Source of the DNA: Carex sylvatica
Taxonomy: Eukaryota > Streptophyta > Magnoliopsida > Poales > Cyperaceae
Length of the DNA stretch: 64,000 bases
Assembly: GCA_964058845.1 (NCBI GenBank)
Contig: CAXKVR010000043.1
Coordinates: 248,001-312,000, forward strand
Direction of reading: 5' to 3'
Part shown: positions 35,614 to 45,900 of the stretch, one piece after another
How the letters are laid out: each line of letters starts with the position of its first letter
Numbering within the stretch: the stretch's first letter is position 1
Program-made: the position numbers and the translations under genes
Notes under the pieces: model-generated
What the model was told of the DNA's origin: nothing
Database searches by the model: none
What the model saw: the letters and a program-made list of their open reading frames with translations, nothing else

Positions 35614-35774
35614 CCAAAGGTTTAAATAGCGTTTATCGTGTCATAGCGGAATGGCTAAAAAAACGGCGCTATGCCCATATAGCGCCGCTATAGTGCGGAA
35701 TAGCGTGCTATACCACCGATAGTGCCATAGTTTTTATAGTCCAAAAATGCTATAGAGCGCTATTTAGAATCTTG
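35614..35774. mobile_element. hAT-like MITE (~160 bp, GCGCTAT-rich) with empty site in unit 1
   Basis: Ends CAAAGGTTTAAATAGCG and, inverted, CAAGATTCTAAATAGCG (13 of 17 match). The flanks are ACTATTTT (35606-35613) and ATTATTTT (35775-35782), 7 of 8. The aligned site in unit 1 (about 31556-31575) runs straight through without it. The interior repeats TATAGCG/CGCTATA words. Confidence 0.65.
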
Positions 35775-36335
35775 ATTATTTTTCCTCACAAAAAATAAAT
35801 TAATAACAAAAGTGGAGTGAGAGATGTGTATAAGTTGTAATGGGGATATTACCACCATTTTATATTAGTATGGTACTATTATCAACCTTAGCAACAAATA
35901 TATTATATGAACCTCTTTTACAATGCTACTTTGTACCACATATCAGTAAATCTATGGTCGTGTACCACATACTCAAAATTCTATGCCAACGGAATATTTT
36001 TTCTCAAAACCGGGGGTAAATTAAATATTGATAAACACATGCAGTTTTCATGATATAATTTTATATTAATGAGAAAACACCAAATATAACATTAATAAAC
36101 CATTTAGCAATGCACATTATTAGATATGCTTGTAACGTTATATTGCAATTTTTTTTTTTACTGGATGTAAGTATATCGAAGTTGGGAGAAAAACGACAAA
36201 GAACATCCCATAAAGATTCACAAATCTACCTTTAATGATGAAAAAGCTATGAAAGTTTAATTTCAGTTAGATATATGTGTGAACAAATCAATGATATAGT
36301 CGTTTTTTAAGTATTGCAAATGTAGTATATCTATC

Positions 36336-36366
36336 GCGTTAAATGCGATCGACGGTTCTATAAATA
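36336..36366 (+). promoter_or_regulatory. Conserved promoter block of response regulator 2
   Basis: GCGTTAAATGCGATCG (36336-36351) and TATAAATA (36359-36366), arranged as in copies 1 and 3. Confidence 0.65.
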
Positions 36367-37027
36367 ACCGCATCTGACGGTAGGAGTCACATAACAAACT
36401 CTATTATTTCAATACATACCAAGTTTGCCAAGTACTCCGATAATTCTTATTTCTTCCTAGTATTCCCTACTTCTATTTCTGTGTACTTTGTTATACTTTT
36501 GTATTCTTCATTCAAAACAATTTGTTTTCTTTGGCATGGATATATTAATTGCTGGTATATATATACACATACATTTCTCATGCTGTCTTTTTTAAGGATT
36601 CATGGCCTTGAAAATTGATCCATTCTTTGGAAGTTAAGTTTCATGAATATTGTTATTGGAAAATATCATCTCTTCTGCAAACTAATTATATTCCAAAAAC
36701 AACCATTAAAAGAGAAAGCAGTATTATTTAAGAAATTTGTTTAATTAGTAGCTGTTTTTCTCCTTAATTTTTCTTTATTTGTTCTGAAACATCCATCATA
36801 TATAATTTTTGAGATCACTATAGCAACACAAAAAGTTCAATGCATTGTCGACCCCTATATTATCAACTGAATTGGTAGTAATCTTATATATATATTCATA
36901 ATTTGTTTACTGCATTTCACAAAAATATATTTTTCCCGTACAAAAATTTAGAAAATTACTATTGCTTGTTTTCTTTTCATACAGTTGAAATAAATTTATA
37001 ACCACACTAATAAATTTTTTAGGCCCG

Positions 37028-37526
37028 ATGGCAACTGCTCAAGTTGTGAAAGTACTGGTTGTCAATGATGATTCTGTGATTCGAGGGGTATACAAGATGT
37101 TTCTTGTCCGCTTTGGTTTTAAAATTACCGAAGCAGAAAACGGGAAAGTTGCTGTAGATCATTTCCGTGATGGAAATGAATTTGATTTGGTGTTAATGGA
37201 TAAAGAAATGCCTGAGATGGATGGTGTTAAGGTAGTTATTTTAGTATTCGCAATGTTCCATCATATTATGGTACCACTAAATTTAGAAACTCTACTTTTA
37301 AAGATCTTAAATGTTTTTGTTAGATATTAATTAATCTTGATTTTGCTTTTGGTAGGCAACCAGGACCTTAAAAGAAAAGGGAGTCCACACAAAAATTGTG
37401 GCAGTTACTGGTGATGAAAGTGCTAAAGGAGCGTTTCTCGAGGCTGGGGCCGATGCTTTTCTCGGGAAGCCTAACAATCTGACCGAACTCGTCAACTTAC
37501 TGAAGAATTTCAACCTCCTCAATTGA
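37028..37526 (+). CDS. Response regulator copy 2, acidic-pocket Asp-to-Asn variant
   Basis: Two exons, 37028-37231 and 37356-37526, 124 aa, closest to copy 1. The phospho-acceptor D58 (VLMDKEMP), Thr (AVTGDE) and Lys (FLGKPN) are kept. The first pocket Asp is Asn (VLVVNDDS), corresponding to CheY D12. That residue helps hold the Mg2+ needed for phosphorylation (family knowledge), so activity may be reduced or altered. Splice sites, promoter and 3' UTR are intact. The intron is shorter than in copy 1 because of a deletion. Confidence 0.85.
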
Positions 37527-37789
37527 AGTATTGTGCTTTGTGTGCATCTTGTTGGGGGTTATGTCAGACTTGATTATTTAATATTAAGTAAAATAAAGGG
37601 CATGGCCTTCTCATGCCTATCATACTTATTTGAGTTAAGTGTGTTTAGTGTGGTCGTGTGCTTAATAAAATTATTTTAGATTGAAATATTGAGTTTGCTT
37701 TGTGTGTCAATTGTTTTTTTTTTTTTATTAATTTTAGATTGAAATATTATGTTTGCTTTGTGTGTCAATTGTTTTTTGTTTTGTTTTGA

Positions 37790-38040
37790 AATCATTGACA
37801 GTGGCTGTCGACAAAGTAATAAAAAACCTTTACAGTTCAGCCCCTCATTTTAGCAATAATTATACCACAGCCATTTTAGCCATTTTTCTTGCAAGATCTT
37901 TCTCCTCAAAACCTCTGCTCTCAATTGCTTCCCGTTGAACACCATATCATTTCTTTGATGCCAAAGCCACCAGCACACACATAGCATCATGCTCTTACCG
38001 GGATGCAGATTGACGATACAATTATGGAACCAATACATGG
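37790..38040 (-). pseudogene. LINE 3' fragment, unit 2
   Basis: The minus frame has MLCVCWWLWHQRNDMVFNGK, the typical W(R/H)QRN.. tail after the zinc-binding domain of plant LINEs. Homologous to the first part of the fragment at 33691-34250, so the LINE insertion predates the duplication of units 1 and 2. A ~55-bp tandem repeat (TGTTTGCTTTGTGTGTCAATTG) precedes it. Confidence 0.6.
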
Positions 38041-38760
38041 GGTTTGGCCTATTAAGATATGAATACCTGATATGTACACATACACAATAGACCCACTAAT
38101 CACATTGCAACAGGCAAAAAGGGAAAACCAGATTACATTGCTTTTTAGACCCCAAAATTACAGGGTGATACTTTGGACAGCTTCAGTTTCTGATTATTTT
38201 ATGATGTTTTACCTTGTCTCATTGGATTTTAGTTCTATTTGTATTTTGGGGGATTCATATCCTAATTAAACTTCTATCACTTCATTTTCCAAATGAGTAG
38301 GTTGAAATGAGAATTGATATATCCGGTTTTAATACTGTTTGATTGTACTCTGGTTCTCATGAATGTTTGGTTAAAGCAACTAATTTCTCTGGATTGAAAC
38401 ACCTGCTTTTGCATTTGGAATTATGCGATATCAGTTATGTATCGCTTAATCACCAGGAGAGTGCATAACTGTGACAACATTTTTTGTTATTATTTTCTTA
38501 TATATTATGTAACAACATATTAAATCTTTCTATTGGGAACAATTGAAAATAGTTAAATGGTGTTTCCTTCCTATTTTTATATTTAACAAAAAAGTTTTTC
38601 ATTAAGTCTTTAAAAATATAACCAATGTTTAAATTCCCAGATCAAGGATAGCCGGAATAAGAAATCCCTTCATGAGATTAACTTTTTCTGACATCTGCAA
38701 TTTTTTTGAAAATAATTTTTGATTAAGGCCTTCATTTAGAAAAGAGGCCTCAAAGAAGGC

Positions 38761-40028
38761 CGAAATTTTTAAAATACCATGATACAAAAAAAAAAAATCA
38801 AATAACCATCGATTTTTGAGAATTATAAATTTATCATGGCTGCATCCGATAGATGCGGCCCCATGCAATTTTTTCTATAAAATTCGTTATGGAGAGAGAA
38901 ATTCATTTTTCACAAGACCAACTCTCTCTCCTGGATCAGAGCTTCTGAACTGTAAGTTATTCTTTTCTCTCTTTTTCAATTTTTTATTTTTTTTAGTAAT
39001 TTGTAATTTTAGGTTTCTTTGTATACTTAGACCAAAATGGCTATTATGATATCTGTTTACACTGGTGGTGAGGTTTTAACAGGCCCTAATGGGGTTTTTT
39101 ACAGTATTGAGTCTATTTCTATAGCATCGGTAATACCAGGTACTGATTTAGTGGCCCTGAAATCAATTATTGGTCAGAACCTGGGAGTGAATCTGGGTCG
39201 GTATGACCTTGATATCCAGACCAAAATTAGCATGCCCATTGGTTCAACACAAACCTAGTTCCAACTAGTTTCTGTTCAGAATGATGGAGTATGGCAGATA
39301 CTGTACAACTAGACCATGAGTTTTTAGGGGGTGGGTACAAGGTAATTGAACTATATGTGTTAACCGAGTTCAGCGTGGCTAGATTTACTACATAATAGGA
39401 GGAAAGGACACCAAGCTGGCTGAGATACACAAGAAAGACAAAACAAATCTACTCGAGATGCACGAGGTAGTTAATTCATCTTTTTAAATTTAATTCCAAC
39501 TTTCAAAAAAATTATTGAGACTTAATAATAACAATATCTTTTTATTTGTCAATTTTCAGCTTGATAGACAAGCAATAGATATTTATTAGTAGTCAATTTT
39601 ATGTTTTGATTGTATTGCTTGTTTTTTGTAGTATTTTCAAGAATATTATTTATGAGTACTTTTATTGTAATGTATATTTATTTCATATTTGTTAGGCATA
39701 TCTTTATTTTAAGCATGATATTGTTCTATTTATTGCTTCTTCATTTTTCAACTCAACATAACGACATTTGACACATAACGATATTTTTCTAAATCAAACT
39801 ACTTAAAACTTCTAAAAAAAACTTCTTAAAACTACTTAAAACTTCTAAACCCAACATAATGATATTTTTCTCCTCAGGAAAAAAAAGGTGGGCGCATCCC
39901 CTAGATGTGGCCTCCTTTCTGGGTTCGCATCTAGGGGATGTGGCCAGGGTAAATTTAAAATTGTCAAGATTCAATGGTCTTTTAGTTTTGTTTATTTTTT
40001 TGATAATGGTAACTTTAAATTTTTTGGG
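38761..40028 (+). mobile_element. Non-autonomous Mutator-like element (~1.27 kb) in arm A
   Basis: Long imperfect terminal inverted repeats of about 100 bp: the left CGAAATTTTTAAAATACCAT..., and the right, inverted, AAAAAATTTAAAGTTACCAT.... Both arms then carry a GGC(T/C)(G/A)CATCC..TAGATGCG block. The 9-bp flanks AAAGAAGGC (38752-38760) and AAAGAAGGT (40029-40037) match at 8 of 9. Arm B (near 58600) shows the uninterrupted site. Inside, 39037-39258 encodes a MuDR-like N-terminal fragment (VYTGGEVLTGPNGVFYSI); there is no transposase catalytic core. Confidence 0.75.
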
Positions 40029-41011
40029 AAAGAAGGTTATTGTTAATGATATGGCTCGATGCTGATGCCGCTATAGAGAATCACTACCTGTCCTGCTGTC
40101 CATCCCCTAGGCAGTAAAAGAGGTCCTACGCACATTTTTCCGATGAATGTTTTGTGATGAGACTAAAAGATCTTTGAATTTTCACTTGCCATGTCTTATC
40201 TAATATGTACTGTTGGTCTATAGAGTCTCAATTTCTGTGACCGATATTAATTTTTTTTTGTCCTTTCTGCTGACTATATTAATATTAAGATGGAACAAAT
40301 GCTTAATTGAGGGCTAATTGGAGCCTGTAAAGGCTTGTTAGAAGCTTCAGTTTCCTTCCAGAAGGAACAAAGAATGGCCTTTAACTACCTCCTATGCACT
40401 GATAAGTTGCTAGTATGGGGGTGACCCGAGAAACTGTCAAACAATTTAGTTAAACCGGGAAGACATTATAGACACAAGGGAATTAACTAGCTAGGGAAGA
40501 TATCAAGGAACAAATATTTACAAGTTAAATTGAAAATCATTCATTGATTTATGATTAGGCATTGCATGCATAAAGATCAAAAGGGTAATGGATTCAGTGT
40601 AATACTGTACCAGTCTCAGCAACTCCTGTGTATACTAAAATATATTATACTTGGTATTGCATATTAGTAAATCTGTGGTCATCCGCTCGCTCGTTAATTA
40701 AGACCAAGGATTTTTGTCAATACCAGGGTAAATTTTATGTTGACAGTGGCATGCAATTTTGCAGATGCAGTGAGGGTTAAGTGAATCGAGTGTTGAAGAT
40801 ACAATATCTATAATAAATGGGAGAAACACCACATACAAAATTAAAATAAATTAATCTGCGATTTGCACTGTGGTTCTTTAGATATGCTCATAAACGATAT
40901 AATGCAATTCTTTCTTTTTCTTTATATCGAACTATATCCAAATTGACAGAAACCGACAAAAACCACCAAATCTATGATATAGATTGCTTTTTCTAGTACA
41001 GCATATTTAAT

Positions 41012-41043
41012 GCGTTAAATGCGATTAGTATTTCTTCTATAAA
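41012..41043 (+). promoter_or_regulatory. Orphan second promoter-like block in arm A
   Basis: GCGTTAAATGCGATT followed by CTTCTATAAAA, a diverged copy of the response-regulator promoter block about 235 bp upstream of the proper one. The same block exists in arm B (about 52111-52143, minus strand), so it predates the inverted duplication. Confidence 0.5.
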
Positions 41044-41248
41044 ACATATCTATAATAAATGGAAAAGCACCAAATATGACATTAAATAAACCAATCCTAC
41101 TATATATGGCCTAGATAATTCGATGTACTCCTAAATGATATAGTGAAATTTTCTTCTTTCTTTTTTCTGAATCTAACTGTATCGAACTCGAGAGAAACCA
41201 GCAAGACTATGGACAACTGTTGAAAATGTATGACGCAATATATCTAGC

Positions 41249-41279
41249 GCGTTAAATGCGATCGGTAGTTCTATAAATA
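41249..41279 (+). promoter_or_regulatory. Conserved promoter block of response regulator 3
   Basis: GCGTTAAATGCGATCG (41249-41264), then TATAAATA (41272-41279). Confidence 0.65.
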
Positions 41280-42080
41280 ACTTCCTCTGATACTAGTAGT
41301 TGCTTCATATCAAAAAAAATTCCAAGGGTTTCCAATCAATCCTATTCTTTCCGGTATTCTCTATTTACATATCTATGTTTGTTTTAGTTTGTTTATTTTT
41401 GCTTTCTATAGACTTCAATATTGTAATCTGTTGTTTTGCTTGTTTATTTTTGGTGCATGACATACATGAATTTCTTGTGCTATATTCATGGTCATGAGAC
41501 TCATCGATTGTTTGGAAGTTAGGTTTCAAGAATATATAGGAAGAATGCATCTATTCCACAAACTAATTATATTCCAAAAATAGTCATACCAAAAAGAAAT
41601 AAGCACAAGTTAGACTTTTGTTTCATTATTAGTAGATTTTTTTTCTTATCTATTCTTCATTTGAACCATTAATTGCAAGTTTTTGATCTCTTTATCCACA
41701 TCAAGTAAAATTAGTTTTTGAAATTAAATAGATATTTAATGCATTGTCTTCTCAATTTCACATTGATGTGAAAAACAAAATAGAGAGAATTTAGTTTTAC
41801 AGGTTATATAATCTTGCAAAGGAACTTCCAAATCAAGTAGCAACTCAGTGATACACATCAATTAGAAAATGACGAGTTCAAACTTTTATAATACAAAAAT
41901 TAATGGTTAATTAATCACTACGGTATTCATTATCTTGCATAGACATATTTTTTCAGTGCATGTCACAAAATTTTTTATCCATATGAACATTTATAAAATT
42001 CCATTTTAGTGATTATTCTTTGTAAAAAGAAATGTGTCGTTAATATATCATACTATTTTTTTTACAGACTAGACTGGAAT

Positions 42081-42713
42081 ATGGCGAGCAGTCAAGTTGT
42101 GAAAGTACTTGTCGTCGATGACGAATCATGGATTCGGGGGTTATATAAAAGGTTGCTTTCTCCCTTTGGTTTTGAGATCACTGAAGCAGAAGATGGAGCA
42201 GCTGCCGTGAACCATTTCCTTAATGGAAATGAATATGATCTGATATTGATGGACAAGCAAATGCCTAAGATGAATGGTGTGGAGGTAACAATTTTAGTAC
42301 TCAGAATGTTCAATTAATCCTAATATTGTACTCAATTGGTTTCAAAAATCAAAGACAAATTTAGTCCCCTAACTGAAATCGGTCCAGAAAAGAACTTGTT
42401 GGAGATTAATTAGTTCAATACTTAGATTTGAGGCCTAATATTCTTCCATATGAACATTTTACATACTCTATTTATATATAATAATAAAAAAAAAAGTTAC
42501 ATATTTTTGGGTAGATATTAACCCTAATGTGTTTTTTGATAGGCAACTAGGGCCCTGAAGAGTATGGGGGCCACAGGAAAGATTGTGGCAATAACTGCTG
42601 ATGAGAGCTCCATGGAAGTGTTCATGGATGCAGGTGCTGATAAATTTATGACCAAGCCTATTGGGCGTTCTGAGCTTGGTGACATACTGAAGACTTTCAA
42701 CCTCCTCAATTGA
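42081..42713 (+). CDS. Response regulator copy 3, receiver-only
   Basis: Two exons, 42081-42284 and 42543-42713, 124 aa. Pocket VVDDESW, phospho-acceptor D58 (LILMDKQMPKMNG), T in VAITADE, K in FMTKPI; all key residues are present. It differs from copies 1/2 as a subgroup shared with copy 4 (DESWIRG, MDKQMPKMNG, ADESSM). A 5' UTR intron acceptor TTTTTTTACAG lies just upstream; the ORF-extending upstream ATG at 42009 falls in that intron and is rejected. Confidence 0.88.
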
Positions 42714-42994
42714 AGTGGTGCTTCTATTTTTCCAACTGGGTGTTGCACTTTGCAGTATTGTTATGTTTGTGTTTAAGTAATATTTAGTAAGAAAATAAAA
42801 GGACATGTCCTTCTCAAGCCAAATCAGGCATTGTGTGTGAGAAGGATAGATTTGTCTTGTTTGCTTATTTGAGTATGGTTGTGATGTTGTGTGCTGATAA
42901 TAATAAATTTCTTTGAATTGAAGTATTAAGCTGTCTTGGTGCACTAAGTGTTAATGTATCGTTCTTATGTGATTATTTCGCTGGGTTACATCAG

Positions 42995-45900
42995 TGTTAA
43001 ATTTGTAAGAGAGAATAAATGTAAGAAAACAATCTTATTATTGCAATCTTAATTTGAGGTTTACATATATTTCTATTTATAGAAGAATTCTAAAACTAGC
43101 CGTTACAACTACCAACTACATATTAATTACAACTATTAACTTATATCTCCTAATTTATTATTTTACAATTCCCTAAACTAGCCGTTATTTTCAACACTCC
43201 CCCTCAAGCTAGGAATGTAAATATCGTACAATCCTAGCTTGCTTATAATTTTTTCAAATGGACCCGGATCCAAGCCTTTAGTGAAGATATCCGCGAGTTG
43301 ATCTTCACTTTTTACGTATGGTGTTTCAATTTCTTTTGCTTGAACCTTTTCTCTAACAAAGTGGCAATCTACTTCTATATGTTTTGTGCGTTCATGAAAC
43401 ACGGGATTAGAAGCTATATGTCGTGCCGAATTGTTGTCGCAATACATTTTCATTGGAGCTTGAGTTATAAATCCCATGTCTAATAGGAGTTGTTTGATCC
43501 AAGTTAATTCGCTTGCGGTTGATGCCATGGCACGATATTCGGCTTCAGCGCTTGATCGTGCTACAACATTTTGTTTCTTGCTTTTCCATGTGACTAGATT
43601 TCCGCCTACAAATGTGCAAAAACCAGTTGTTGATTTTCTATCAAAGCTTCCGGCCCAATCTGCATCGGAATAGCCACATATATCATTAGAATTATTATTT
43701 TTCATCCAAATACCTTTACCGGGATTATTTTTTAAAAATCTCAAAATTCTATTTACGGCTTCTAAATGTGGTGTTCTTGGTGAGTGCATGAATTTACTAA
43801 TTTGACTTACAGAAAAAGAAATATCCGGACGTGTAACAGTTAGGTATATCAATTTTCCTACAAGTCTTTGGAATTGATTTATGTCTTCTAAAGGTTCTCC
43901 ATCTTCACTATTTAATTTGCATTTGTTGTCAATTGGGGTAGAGGCCGGTTTACATCCTAATTTACCGGTTTCTTTTAACAAATCAAGTGTATATTTTCTT
44001 TGACAAATAAAAAGTCCTTTATTCGAAGTGGCTATCTCTATTCCTAAAAAATACTTAAGGTATCCTAAATCTTTTATGTCAAATTTTTCCTTGAGTTGTT
44101 TCTTAATATTTTGAATTTGGTCGAAATTATTTCCGGTAATTATGATGTCATCTACATATACTAAAATAAGAGTAGTATTGAAACCGTCACATTTTGTAAA
44201 TAAAGAATGATCGGCGTTACTGATTTTAAAATTGCAAGAAATTAAATAAGAGCTAAGTTTGCCATACCATGCCCGTGGAGATTGCTTCAATCCATAAATT
44301 GATTTATTAAGCCTACAAGCCAAGTTAGAATTTGTTTCTAATTTATGACCGGGTGGTAATGTCATATACACCTCTTCTTCAAGTGTTCCTTGAAGGAATG
44401 CATTTTTCACATCCATTTGGTAGAGGTCCCAACCATTGTTCACGGCAATAGAAAATAAAATCCTTACGGTATTCATTTTTGCAACCGGTGCAAATGTCTC
44501 GTTATAGTCTATGCCATAGGTTTGGGTAAATCCTTTAGCTACAAGTCTTGCTTTATACCTTTCTATGGTTCCATCACTATTGTATTTGATTTTATACACC
44601 CATTTACAACCAACCGATTTTTTATTTTTTGGTAGAGAAACAATTTTCCAAGTTTCATTTTGCTCTAAGGCTTTTAATTCCTCATCCATAGCCTTACACC
44701 ATATTGGACTTTTAATTGCTTCTTGGTAATTTTTTGGTTCTAATACTTTTTCAATACTAGTGAGAAATGTATGGTACTTGGTTGAGATGTTATTATATGA
44801 AACAAAATTTTCAATTGGATATTGCACCGAATATGTCACATAATCTCTAAGTCTAGTTGATGGTTGTCGTTCTCTAGATGATGTTCTTCTAATCGATAAA
44901 ATTTCTTCTGTTTCATTTTCATTTATGTCATCATTAGTTTCATTTTCTTGATTGTTTTCAACTTGATGATTGTTTTTAGGAATAAGACTCAAATCATCTA
45001 AGTAAGGCAAAACTATATTGTCATTTTGATTATTTAAATATGGTTGATGAAGTATTTCTTTTTCTTTGAAATATGGTTCATTTTCCAAAAAAGAAACGTT
45101 CCTAGAAAGATATAATTTCTTTTTAATTGGATCATAGCATTTATAGCCCTTTTTATAATGTGAATATCCTAAGAAAATAGTTTTTTGTGATACAAAATCA
45201 AGCTTATCATTTCTTTTGATATGTACGAAACTTGTACAACCAAATACTCTCATATGATCATAAGTGATTTTTTGTTGATAAAGAATTTCTAATGGACTTT
45301 TGTTTTCTAAATTAACACTAGGTAATCTATTGATTAAATGAGTGGCACAAAGTACGGCATCTGACCAATAAATTTTAGGAACATTATTTTGAAATAATAA
45401 AGATCGTGTCATTTCTAATAAGTGTCTATTTTTTCTTTCCGATACACCATTTTGTTCGGGAGTATTTATACAAGTTGTTTGATGTATAATACCTTTTTCT
45501 CTAAAGAGACTTGAAAACTTTCTATTTATAAATTCAGTCCCATTATCCGATCTAAAGATTTTTAATTTTGCATTAAATTGTGTTTCTATGAGACATAAAA
45601 ATTCATAAAAGCAATCAAATACTTCATCTTTAGATTTCAGTAAATATAACCAAGTTGCTTTTGTAAAATCATCAATAAATAAAAGAAAATATTTGAATCC
45701 ATTATATGACTCTATTGGAGCCGGTCCCCATACATCGGAATGTACTAAATCAAAAGAAGCTTTACTTTTGCTAGTAGAAAGAGAAAAAGGAAGTTTTGTT
45801 TGTTTTGCTAACTTGCAAATTTCACAATTAGTACAATTTAAATTTTTAAAATCTAAAATACTATTTAAAATCTTGTCGGAAGGATGTCCAAGTCTCTTAT

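Larger units (their letters stand above)
35128..37790 (+). repeat. Response-regulator duplication unit 2
   Basis: Collinear with 30780-33700, about 4.1 kb downstream, same orientation, and easily alignable including introns and UTRs. Unit 2 contains the MITE at 35614-35774, absent from unit 1. It lacks the unit 1 insertion at 30905-31140. Confidence 0.8.
38310..42965 (+). repeat. Inverted-duplication arm A (carries response regulator 3)
   Basis: Matches the reverse complement of about 50165-59010 from end to end. Examples are AACACCTGCTTTTGCATTTG (near 38400 and, inverted, near 58930), CCAGATCAAGGA (near 38638 and 58715), and the response-regulator copies in the middle. It also contains a MULE (38761-40028) absent from arm B. 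Confidence 0.85.

Noticed and set aside
42468..42944. 158-codon minus ORF over response regulator 3 exon 2
   Set aside because: Opposite-strand shadow; the plus-strand exon keeps the receiver Thr and Lys motifs and splices in frame.
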